Positions 7,447 to 13,963 of a stretch of DNA of 14,412 nucleotides are shown in pieces. Both the position numbers and the translations under genes were made by a program. This DNA is from an uncultured Lachnospira sp. Lineage in GTDB: Bacteria > Bacillota > Clostridia > Lachnospirales > Lachnospiraceae. The DNA lies in NCBI GenBank assembly GCA_934358235.1, contig CAKRKK010000046.1, forward strand, positions 1-14,412, in the 5' to 3' direction. The stretch's first letter is position 1. Each line of letters begins with the position of its first letter. The notes beneath the pieces were generated by a model. The model had not been told where the DNA came from. It did no database searches and saw only the letters and a program-made list of their open reading frames with translations.

Positions 7447-7458
7447 AGTTGCAAAACA

Positions 7459-7487
7459 TTGACTTATATATAAAATTTATATAAAAT
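7459..7487 (+). promoter_or_regulatory. Promoter for glyA
   Basis: TTGACT (7459-7464), a 17-nt spacer and TAAAAT (7482-7487). Each hexamer is one base from the sigma-A consensus and the spacing is ideal. The start point would be near 7494, leaving a leader of about 33 nt, too short for a riboswitch. The glyA ribosome site GGAGGT lies at 7515-7520. Confidence 0.72.
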
Positions 7488-7526
7488 TAGTAACTATATA
7501 AATATAAAAAATACGGAGGTTGTAAT

Positions 7527-8768
7527 ATGTATTCATTTGATGAAGTAATGAACTATGATCCAGAAGTAGCTAAGGCTATGGATGATGAACTAGCAAGACA
7601 GAGAAGCCACATTGAACTTATCGCTTCAGAGAATCTTGTAAGTAAAGCTGTTATGTCAGCTATGGGAAGTCCTCTTACTAACAAGTATGCAGAGGGATAT
7701 CCTGGAAAGAGATATTATGGTGGCTGTGAATATGTAGATGTTGTTGAAACACTTGCTATTGAAAGAGCTAAGAAGCTTTTTGGCTGCGAATATGCCAATG
7801 TTCAGCCACATTCAGGTGCACAGGCTAACCTTGCTGCATTCTTTGCTATGGTGGAGCCGGGAGATACTGTTATGGGTATGAGCCTTGACTGTGGTGGACA
7901 TCTTTCACATGGTTCACCAGTTAATATTTCTGGTAAGTATTTTCATATAGTTCCTTATGGTGTTACAGCCGAAGGCTTTATAGATTATGATGAAGTATTA
8001 AGAATCGCTAAGGAATGCAAGCCAAAGATGATTATTGCCGGTGCTTCTGCTTATGCAAGAGTTATTGACTTTAAGAAGTTCAGAGAGATAGCTGATGAAG
8101 TCGGCGCTTACCTTATGGTAGATATGGCTCATATTGCTGGTCTTGTAGCAGGTGGACAGCATCCAAGCCCAATCCCTTATGCTGATGTTGTTACAACAAC
8201 AACACACAAGACATTAAGAGGACCAAGAGGTGGTATGATTCTTTCATCTGCAGAGAATGCAGAAAAGTTTAAGTTTAACAAGAGCGTATTCCCAGGTATC
8301 CAGGGTGGACCACTTATGCACGTTATAGCTGGTAAGGCAGTATGCTTAAAGGAAGCTCTTGATCCAAGCTTTAAGACATATGCTAAGAACATTGTTGATA
8401 ATGCACAGGCTCTTTGCAATGGTCTTATGAACAGAGGCTTTGATATTGTTTCTGGTGGTACAGATAATCATCTTATGCTTGTTAACCTTATAAGCAAGAA
8501 TAAGACTGGTAAGGAAGTTGAAAAGCTTCTTGATGCAGCTAATATTACATGTAATAAGAACACTATTCCTAACGATCCAGCCTCACCATTCGTAACAAGT
8601 GGTATCAGACTTGGTACAGCAGCAGTTACAACAAGAGGCTTCAACACAGCAGATATGGATGTTGTAGCAGAAGCTATTGCCCTGCTTGTTGATGATGTAG
8701 ATGCTAATAAGGCAAAGGCTATGGAGATGGTAAAGGGACTTACAGATAAGTATCCTCTTTATGAATAA
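7527..8768 (+). CDS. glyA: Serine hydroxymethyltransferase
   Basis: A cytoplasmic pyridoxal-phosphate enzyme that interconverts serine plus tetrahydrofolate with glycine plus 5,10-methylene-tetrahydrofolate, the main supply of one-carbon units for purines, thymidylate and methionine. The 413-aa length is normal for the bacterial enzyme. Diagnostic stretches are [10 protein letters not shown] (about 30-39), [15 protein letters not shown] (54-68), the HSGAQAN cofactor-binding segment (about 95-101), [13 protein letters not shown] and [14 protein letters not shown], in which Lys228 should form the Schiff base with the cofactor. The start is supported by GGAGGT six nt upstream. It has its own promoter and a long terminator, so it is probably transcribed alone. 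Confidence 0.98.
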   Translation: MYSFDEVMNYDPEVAKAMDDELARQRSHIELIASENLVSKAVMSAMGSPLTNKYAEGYPGKRYYGGCEYVDVVETLAIERAKKLFGCEYANVQPHSGAQANLAAFFAMVEPGDTVMGMSLDCGGHLSHGSPVNISGKYFHIVPYGVTAEGFIDYDEVLRIAKECKPKMIIAGASAYARVIDFKKFREIADEVGAYLMVDMAHIAGLVAGGQHPSPIPYADVVTTTTHKTLRGPRGGMILSSAENAEKFKFNKSVFPGIQGGPLMHVIAGKAVCLKEALDPSFKTYAKNIVDNAQALCNGLMNRGFDIVSGGTDNHLMLVNLISKNKTGKEVEKLLDAANITCNKNTIPNDPASPFVTSGIRLGTAAVTTRGFNTADMDVVAEAIALLVDDVDANKAKAMEMVKGLTDKYPLYE

Positions 8769-8810
8769 TCCCTATTTATATGATGAATTAGTGTTAGAAA
8801 CGGTAGAATA

Positions 8811-8858
8811 AAATATGGTAGTCATTAGGAAATATCCTTTTGGCTGCCATATTTTTTT
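8811..8858 (+). terminator. Rho-independent terminator after glyA
   Basis: A long hairpin: AAATATGG (8811-8818) pairs with CCATATTT (8847-8854), then TAGTCA with TGGCTG (with G-T wobbles), a 2-by-2 T-T internal loop, and AGGA with TCCT around the loop AATA (8831-8834). It runs into seven T residues (8852-8858). It separates glyA from the AlkD-like gene. Confidence 0.88.
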
Positions 8859-8897
8859 AAAATACATAAGTTAGAGTGTTTAACGAACGGAGGGTAT

Positions 8898-9701
8898 ATG
8901 GTTTTCTATATAAGAAAAGAACTAATGAATATGTGCGATAAAGGTGATTATGCAGAATTCACTTCTGCACTCATTCCAGGCTGCAATAATATAATTGGAA
9001 TAAGACAGCCTGTATTAAAAAAATATGCAAAACAGCTTGTAAGTGAAAACAACGATTTCAGGAAGTTACTAGAGGAACCTGATATATATCATGAAGAAAC
9101 TTTGCTAAGAAGCTATATAATCGGAATTGGAACTGCTAAAGAAAAAGACTTTGAAAAGGCGTTAAGCGACATGGAAGCATTTGTTCCACTTGTTAATAAC
9201 TGGGCTGTTAATGATAGCTTTTGTGTGGAATTTAAGATAATGGATGCGTTCAGGGATGAATTCAAGCCATATATATGGAAGTATACAGAGTCAGGTGATG
9301 AATATACAGCAAGAGTTGGGCTTATAATGCTGCTTGACCATTATTTAAAGGTTGATAAGAATGGTAATAGAAAGCCAAGAATGAAAAAGGTTACGATTAA
9401 AGATCTGTATAATACTGCTTATGCTAAAGACAGCAGAATAATTGAGGGAATGTATATAGACGATATTTTAAAGCTTGTAAACAGGGATTATACAAAGAAT
9501 GGCTATTATACACAGATGGCGGCAGGATGGCTTCTTGCAGAATGCTTTGTTACATTTCCACAAAGAACGTGGGAATATCTTACCGATAGCGATAATATGA
9601 AGCTTGACAGGGTATCCTATAAGAAAGCAATACGCAAGATATGTGAATCGCTGACACCGGAAAAGGAAGTTAAGGCAAAGGTAAAAGAGCTGTTGCAATA
9701 A
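8898..9701 (+). CDS. AlkD-like DNA alkylation repair glycosylase (HEAT-like repeats)
   Basis: A 267-aa all-helical protein of the DNA alkylation repair enzyme family (PF08713, like Bacillus cereus AlkD), which removes positively charged alkylated bases such as N3-methyladenine and N7-methylguanine. The N terminus through LIPGCNNIIGIRQPVLKKYAK (26-46) is typical of the family. Residues corresponding to the AlkD active site seem to be kept: Trp102 and Asp106 in NNWAVND, Arg139 in TARVGLIML, and Trp211 in AAGWLLAE. This argues against a catalytically dead AlkD2-type paralogue; the alignment was made by eye. The ATG at 8898 follows GGAGG with a short 4-nt gap; a later ATG (8925) would cut into the first helix. 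It lies between the glyA terminator and the fab promoter and has no obvious strong promoter; a weak TTGGCT-N17-TACATA (8840-8868) overlaps the glyA terminator. It sits where a marR/fabT-like regulator is found in some clostridial fab clusters. Confidence 0.88.
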   Translation: MVFYIRKELMNMCDKGDYAEFTSALIPGCNNIIGIRQPVLKKYAKQLVSENNDFRKLLEEPDIYHEETLLRSYIIGIGTAKEKDFEKALSDMEAFVPLVNNWAVNDSFCVEFKIMDAFRDEFKPYIWKYTESGDEYTARVGLIMLLDHYLKVDKNGNRKPRMKKVTIKDLYNTAYAKDSRIIEGMYIDDILKLVNRDYTKNGYYTQMAAGWLLAECFVTFPQRTWEYLTDSDNMKLDRVSYKKAIRKICESLTPEKEVKAKVKELLQ

Positions 9702-9710
9702 TTTAGAATA

Positions 9711-9726
9711 ATTTGAAATTCAAAAT
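9711..9726. promoter_or_regulatory. FabT-like palindrome upstream of the fab promoter
   Basis: ATTTGAAATTCAAAAT contains the perfect odd palindrome TTTGAA-A-TTCAAA (9712-9724). It begins 10 nt after the AlkD-like stop codon and lies just upstream of the -35 box at 9732. It resembles the FabT operator described in streptococci and lactococci (a TTTGA...TCAAA dyad). Its centre is 57 nt from that of a second copy at 9769-9781. Confidence 0.55.
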
Positions 9727-9731
9727 AACTC

Positions 9732-9761
9732 TTGACAAGTAAACACATGTTGTAGTATAAA
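9732..9761 (+). promoter_or_regulatory. Promoter of the fatty-acid synthesis operon
   Basis: TTGACA (9732-9737, perfect) and TATAAA (9756-9761, one mismatch) are separated by 18 nt. The start point would be near 9768, at the edge of a FabT-like palindrome, and the leader to the fabH ATG would be about 63 nt. Confidence 0.7.
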
Positions 9762-9767
9762 CATATT

Positions 9768-9783
9768 GTTTGATAATCAAAGT
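9768..9783. promoter_or_regulatory. FabT-like operator overlapping the fab start point
   Basis: GTTTGATAATCAAAGT contains the perfect odd palindrome TTTGAT-A-ATCAAA (9769-9781), seven nt past the -10 box, where a bound repressor would block transcription. It closely resembles the FabT recognition dyad known from streptococci, whose regulator is a MarR protein using acyl-ACP as corepressor. Two further TCAAA half-sites lie at 9791-9795 and 9807-9811. Confidence 0.62.
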
Positions 9784-9830
9784 AAGATATTCAAACAGTT
9801 AGCAAGTCAAATAAATAAGGACAATAAGAT

Positions 9831-10823
9831 ATGATAAAAACAAGAATCATAGGAACAGGAAGCTATGTTCCGCCGGATGTATTGACTAACGATAATCTGT
9901 CAGAAATGGTAGATACAAGTGATGAGTGGATAAGGACAAGAACTGGAATATGTAACAGACATATAGCCAGAAATATGAATAATTCCGACATGGCCTGTAA
10001 CGCAGCTAGAAATGCAATTAAGAATGCAGATATCGACGCTTCACTAATAGACCTAGTTATTGTTGCAACATCAACTCCGGATTATGCATTTCCTAATATG
10101 GCATCGCTTGTGCAGGCAGGGCTTGGAATCGGAAATGCTATGTGCTTTGATGTAAGTGCGGCGTGCTCTGGCTTTATCACAGCCCTTGATATTGCAGCTT
10201 CGATGTTAAAAACAGGCGCATATAAATATGCACTTATTATCGGTTCAGAAAAGATGTCAGAAATTGTTGACTGGAAAGACAGAGGCGTGTGTGTACTGTT
10301 CGGAGATGGTGCTGGTGCAGCGGTGCTTAAGGCAGACAGTTACGATACAGAAGCTTATGGAAGCGATGATATATGTAAGTTAAGAGGCATCATTGACAGC
10401 GACATTAATAACGATGGCGCAGGAGCTGGTGTTCTTACAGGTGGAAGGAGATTCAAGAGCTCTTCTATCAGCGATACATTTATACGCATGGATGGACAGG
10501 AAGTGTTTAAATTCGCAGTAAAGAATGTTCCAAGGACGATAGAGACTTTGCTGGATAAGAATAATCTGGATGTAAAGGATATAGATAAGTTTATATTACA
10601 TCAGGCAAATGTACGCATTATTGAAGGCGTAGCTAAAAGACTAAAGATAAGTAAAGAAAAGTTTCCTGTTAATTTAGCTGAATACGGAAACACATCATCA
10701 GCAAGTATACCAATATTGCTTGATGAATTAAACAGGAGTGGCAGCTTAAGAAGTGGTGAAAGAATTGTACTTGCCGGCTTTGGGGCAGGATTAAGCTGGG
10801 GAAGCATTCTTCTGGTATGGTAA
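9831..10823 (+). CDS. fabH: Beta-ketoacyl-ACP synthase III
   Basis: A cytoplasmic condensing enzyme that starts fatty-acid synthesis by joining an acyl-CoA primer (usually acetyl-CoA) to malonyl-ACP, giving the first ketoacyl-ACP. The 330-aa length is normal. The Cys-His-Asn triad is present: Cys112 in VSAACSGF, His257 in LHQANVRI and Asn287 in EYGNTSSAS. The N-terminal block DEWIRTRTGI (31-40) and the C-terminal GFGAGLSWGS are family markers. Primer choice (straight or branched) cannot be read reliably. The ribosome site AAGGA (9817-9821) is 9 nt from the ATG. It is the first gene of the fab operon, behind a promoter flanked by FabT-like palindromes. Confidence 0.97.
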   Translation: MIKTRIIGTGSYVPPDVLTNDNLSEMVDTSDEWIRTRTGICNRHIARNMNNSDMACNAARNAIKNADIDASLIDLVIVATSTPDYAFPNMASLVQAGLGIGNAMCFDVSAACSGFITALDIAASMLKTGAYKYALIIGSEKMSEIVDWKDRGVCVLFGDGAGAAVLKADSYDTEAYGSDDICKLRGIIDSDINNDGAGAGVLTGGRRFKSSSISDTFIRMDGQEVFKFAVKNVPRTIETLLDKNNLDVKDIDKFILHQANVRIIEGVAKRLKISKEKFPVNLAEYGNTSSASIPILLDELNRSGSLRSGERIVLAGFGAGLSWGSILLVW

Positions 10824-10831
10824 CAGGGTTA

Positions 10832-10876
10832 ATGATGCACAGCTTATTAGGATTATTACATATACTGTATGCTTGA
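10832..10876 (+). CDS. Possible 14-codon leader ORF before acpP
   Basis: An ATG-started ORF of 14 codons (MMHSLLGLLHILYA) begins 8 nt after the fabH stop. It is rich in leucine (five of 14, four of them TTA). The only ribosome site is a weak AGGG five nt upstream. Its stop codon overlaps the first hairpin in this spacer. It could be a chance ORF, and nothing but position and composition supports it. Confidence 0.18.
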   Translation: MMHSLLGLLHILYA

Positions 10877-10888
10877 AGCTATTAAGCA
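10870..10888 (+). other. Hairpin 1 in the fabH-acpP spacer
   Basis: TGCTTGA (10870-10876) pairs with TTAAGCA (10882-10888), one G-T wobble included, around a 5-nt loop. No T run follows, so it is not an intrinsic terminator. It may be an RNA processing or stability element. Confidence 0.4.
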
Positions 10889-10927
10889 GCAGGATAAGCG
10901 GCATTTTAACATATATAAAGATGTTTA

Positions 10928-10945
10928 TGGCAGAAGAGTCTGCCA
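10928..10945 (+). other. Hairpin 2 in the fabH-acpP spacer
   Basis: TGGCAGA (10928-10934) and TCTGCCA (10939-10945) make a perfect 7-bp stem around the loop AGAG. The downstream sequence is A-rich with no T run, so it should not terminate transcription. Its place 52 nt before the acpP ATG fits a barrier or processing site that separates the abundant acpP message from fabH; this is an inference. Confidence 0.55.
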
Positions 10946-10997
10946 CAGACACCAATTAAAATAATAAAAATATTAAGATTTAAGGAGATTTAACATT

Positions 10998-11225
10998 ATG
11001 TTTGAAAAAGTAAGAGAATTAGTTGCAGCACAGTTAGGTATAGATGAGGCAGTTATTAAGCCTGAGTCTAATTTCAAGGAAGATCTTAAAGCAGATTCAC
11101 TTGATCTTTTTGAACTTGTTATGTCACTTGAGGATGAGTGTTCAGTAACTATCCCATCTGAGGAGCTTGAAAAGATTCTTACAGTACAGGATGTTGTTGA
11201 TTATATCGAGGCTAACCAGAAATAG
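10998..11225 (+). CDS. acpP: Acyl carrier protein
   Basis: A 75-aa acidic helical carrier that holds the growing acyl chain on a phosphopantetheine arm. The arm attaches to Ser34 in the motif ADSLDLFELVM. Length and layout (helix, loop, DSL helix, C-terminal VVDYIE helix) are normal for the family. The ribosome site AAGGAG (10982-10987) lies 10 nt before the ATG. It follows a 174-nt spacer holding two hairpins and precedes fabK by 27 nt. Carrier proteins are needed in large excess over the enzymes, so the spacer may serve differential expression. Confidence 0.97.
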   Translation: MFEKVRELVAAQLGIDEAVIKPESNFKEDLKADSLDLFELVMSLEDECSVTIPSEELEKILTVQDVVDYIEANQK

Positions 11226-11252
11226 TTATAAAGGTCAGGAAGGAATTAAGTT

Positions 11253-12191
11253 ATGAAAACTCGTGTAACAGAGCTTCTTAATATAGAATATCCTGTTATA
11301 CAGGGCGGCATGGCATGGGTTGCAGATGCTAATCTTGCAGCCCACGTCAGCAAGGCCGGTGGAATGGGATTTATCGGAGCAGCTAATGCGCCGGCAGAAT
11401 GGGTAAAAGAACAGATACATATTGCAAGAAAGATAACAGATAAGCCGGTTGGTGTTAACATTATGCTTTTAAGTGATTATGCAGATGAGATAGCACAGCT
11501 TGTTATTGATGAGCATATAGAGGCTGTAACCACAGGTGCAGGTAATCCAAGTAAATATATGAAGGCCTGGAAGGAAGCAGGAATAAGAGTTATTCCTGTT
11601 GTAGCATCAGTTGCACTTGCAAGAATGATGGAACGCGCCGGAGCAGATGCAGTTGTAGCAGAAGGCATGGAGTCAGGCGGACATATCGGCGAAGAAACAA
11701 CTATGACACTTGTGCCACAGGTTGTTGACGCAGTTGATATTCCTGTTATAGCAGCCGGTGGAATCGGTGATGGCAGAGGCGTGTGTGCAGCATTTATGCT
11801 TGGTGCAGAGGCTGTCCAGATGGGAACAAGATTCGTTGTGGCTAAGGAATCGAATGTCCATCAGAATTATAAGGACAGAGTTATAGCAGCCAAAGATATA
11901 GATTCAGTAGTAACCGGAAGAAGTACAGGACACCCTGTAAGGTCTTTAAGAAACAGCATGACAAGAGAATATCTTGATATGGAAAAAGAAGGCGTAGGTT
12001 TTGAACAGCTTGAAAGACTTACACTTGGAACGCTTAGAAAAGCTGTTGTAGATGGTGATGTCAAGCAGGGAACTGTAATGGCAGGACAGATAGCAGGACT
12101 TGTAAGTAAGGAACAGACTTGTGAAGAGATTATTAAGGAGCTTATGAAGGAGGCTTCTAAGGTATACAATTCACATAATAAGCTGGCATAA
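11253..12191 (+). CDS. fabK: Enoyl-ACP reductase II (FMN-dependent)
   Basis: A cytoplasmic flavoenzyme that reduces trans-2-enoyl-ACP in the last step of each elongation cycle. It belongs to the 2-nitropropane-dioxygenase-like TIM-barrel family and is unrelated to the FabI short-chain reductases. The 312-aa length fits FabK. Visible markers are YPVIQGGMAWVA (13-24), GVNIMLL (67-73), His144 in ESGGHIGE (the same number as the functional His of the Streptococcus pneumoniae enzyme), AAGGIGDGRG and GAEAVQMGTRF of the FMN phosphate site. The position between acpP and fabD separates it from related nitronate monooxygenases. Organisms relying on FabK are generally insensitive to triclosan-type FabI inhibitors. 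The ribosome site AGGAAGGA ends 8 nt before the ATG. Confidence 0.95.
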   Translation: MKTRVTELLNIEYPVIQGGMAWVADANLAAHVSKAGGMGFIGAANAPAEWVKEQIHIARKITDKPVGVNIMLLSDYADEIAQLVIDEHIEAVTTGAGNPSKYMKAWKEAGIRVIPVVASVALARMMERAGADAVVAEGMESGGHIGEETTMTLVPQVVDAVDIPVIAAGGIGDGRGVCAAFMLGAEAVQMGTRFVVAKESNVHQNYKDRVIAAKDIDSVVTGRSTGHPVRSLRNSMTREYLDMEKEGVGFEQLERLTLGTLRKAVVDGDVKQGTVMAGQIAGLVSKEQTCEEIIKELMKEASKVYNSHNKLA

Positions 12192-12222
12192 AACAGCGTA
12201 TGGAAATGAGGATTTAAAAGGT

Positions 12223-13212
12223 ATGGGAAAAACAGTTGTAATGTTTCCAGGACAAGGAAGTCAGTTTACTGGAATGGGAAGAGAAAGCTATAATAGCTGC
12301 ACTTCATCAGTAAAGTGCTTTAAAAGGGCTGGTGAACTGACAGGTATCAATATGGAGCATCTGATATTTGAAGAAAATGAGCTTCTTAATAAAACTGAGT
12401 ATACACAGATTGCATTATATGTGACAGAAATTGCACAGCTAGCAGCAATGGTTGAGCAGGGACTTGAGTATGATGCAGCCATAGGACTTTCCTTAGGCGA
12501 ATATGGTGCACTTACAGCTAGTGGTGCCTTAGCTTACGAAGATGGTGTAAGACTTGTAAGAAACCGTGGAATATATATGGAGCAGGAGGTTCCGGCTGGT
12601 ATAGGTGCTATGGCAGCAGTTATTGGACTTACAGCCGATGAGGTTGATAGTGTACTTTCAGATTATAATAAGAATGGATATACAAGCAATAATATAGATA
12701 GCGATGCAGATGACAATACAGATGAGGATGCAGAGGATAGTACAGTTGCATACCCAGATACCGTATCAGTAGCTAATTACAACTGTCCCGGACAGATAGT
12801 TATATCAGGAAAAAAGGAATGTGTAAAAGAGGCCATGGAAATGCTTAAGGAAGCAGGCGCAAGAAGAACAATTCTTCTAAATGTAAGTGGTCCGTTTCAT
12901 TCAATGCTTCTTAAAGGTGCAGGTGACAAGCTTATGAAGGATCTTGCTAAGGTTACCTTTGATAAAGTACAACATCCTTATGTGGCTAACAGCACAGCAG
13001 AATATGTGGATATGCATACAGACTCAGAATACATAAAGGAACTTCTTTCAAAGCAGGTATATAGTCCGGTATATTTTGAACAGTCAATCAGGAAAATGCT
13101 TGAAGATGGATATGATACCTTTATTGAGGTAGGACCTGGAAAGACGTTATCAGGCTTTGTTAAAAAGATAGCTAAAAGCATGGAAAAGGAAGTAAGTTAT
13201 GAGTGTAGATAA
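12223..13212 (+). CDS. fabD: Malonyl-CoA:ACP transacylase with acidic insertion
   Basis: Transfers the malonyl group from malonyl-CoA to AcpP, supplying the two-carbon donor for FabH and FabF. At 329 aa it is longer than the usual 305-315. Active-site residues are present: FPGQGSQ (8-14), nucleophile Ser90 in GLSLGEY (the residue before it is Leu where E. coli has His), Arg115 in LVRNRG, and His226 in GPFHSML. The extra length is a block at about 149-179 between VDSVLSDYN and SVANYNCPGQIVISG. It is rich in Asp, Asn, Ser and Thr. Relative to E. coli Ser92-His201, the Ser-His distance here is 27 residues longer. The block keeps the frame and probably forms a surface loop. The ATG has GAGGA 10 nt upstream. 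The 3' end overlaps fabG by 14 nt. Confidence 0.95.
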   Translation: MGKTVVMFPGQGSQFTGMGRESYNSCTSSVKCFKRAGELTGINMEHLIFEENELLNKTEYTQIALYVTEIAQLAAMVEQGLEYDAAIGLSLGEYGALTASGALAYEDGVRLVRNRGIYMEQEVPAGIGAMAAVIGLTADEVDSVLSDYNKNGYTSNNIDSDADDNTDEDAEDSTVAYPDTVSVANYNCPGQIVISGKKECVKEAMEMLKEAGARRTILLNVSGPFHSMLLKGAGDKLMKDLAKVTFDKVQHPYVANSTAEYVDMHTDSEYIKELLSKQVYSPVYFEQSIRKMLEDGYDTFIEVGPGKTLSGFVKKIAKSMEKEVSYECR

Positions 13213-13963
13213 TTGTATGAAAAGATATGAAGATAAGGTTGTGCTTGTAACTGGAGCAGGCAGAGGGATAGGCGCAGCTATTGCTGCACGCTTTGCTAAA
13301 GAGGGGGCAGTAGTTATTGTCAATTATAGCGGCAATGATGAAGCAGCAGATAAAACAGTAGAAAATATAATTGCTGCCAATGGAAAGGCAGAAAAATACA
13401 AGTGTCAGGTAGACTCTTATGAAGAAACAGAAAAGATGATTTCATATATCATCGACAAATATAAGAGAATAGACGTTCTTGTTAATAATGCTGGTATTAC
13501 AAAAGATGGTCTTATTATGAGAATGAAGGAAGAAGATTTCGACAGAGTTATAGCTGTCAATCTTAAAGGAACCTTTAACTGTATAAGACACGTAAGCAGA
13601 TATATGTTAAAGCAAAGAAGTGGAAGAATAATCAATATGTCATCAGTTGTAGGCATAGCAGGTAATGCCGGACAGGTTAATTACAGCGCTTCAAAGGCAG
13701 GAGTAATAGGAATTACGAAATCTGCTGCAAAGGAGCTTGCATCCAGAGGCATAACTGTCAATGCGATTGCACCGGGGTATATTGATACAGATATGACAAG
13801 AGTTTTATCTGATGAGCAGAAGAAAGCAGTGCTTGATGTGATTCCTCTTTCAAGAATGGGAAATGTGGATGATATAAGCAATGCAGCAGCATTTCTTGCA
13901 TCAGATGAAGCAGCATACATAACAGGACAGGTAATATCAGTAGATGGAGGTATGAATATCTGA
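13199..13963 (+). CDS. fabG: 3-oxoacyl-ACP reductase
   Basis: A cytoplasmic NADPH-dependent short-chain dehydrogenase that reduces 3-oxoacyl-ACP to 3-hydroxyacyl-ACP. The 254-aa protein shows the nucleotide-binding motif TGAGRGIG (18-25), VNNAGI (95-100), and the catalytic set Asn121, Ser149, Tyr162 and Lys166 in NMSSVVG and NYSASKAG; the C terminus SVDGGMNI is also typical. The ATG at 13199 is chosen over an in-frame ATG at 13217 because AAGGA (13186-13190) lies 8 nt before it and none precedes the later one. This start overlaps fabD by 14 nt, which suggests translational coupling. The generic short-chain fold is assigned to FabG mainly by the operon setting. Confidence 0.96.
   Translation: MSVDNCMKRYEDKVVLVTGAGRGIGAAIAARFAKEGAVVIVNYSGNDEAADKTVENIIAANGKAEKYKCQVDSYEETEKMISYIIDKYKRIDVLVNNAGITKDGLIMRMKEEDFDRVIAVNLKGTFNCIRHVSRYMLKQRSGRIINMSSVVGIAGNAGQVNYSASKAGVIGITKSAAKELASRGITVNAIAPGYIDTDMTRVLSDEQKKAVLDVIPLSRMGNVDDISNAAAFLASDEAAYITGQVISVDGGMNI

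Noticed and set aside
7488..7526. A riboswitch controlling glyA.
   Set aside because: The predicted leader is about 33 nt, too short for any known class, and shows no conserved core.
10939..10975. The 10928-10945 hairpin as a terminator within the fab operon.
   Set aside because: The sequence after the stem is A-rich with no T run, so it lacks the second half of an intrinsic terminator.
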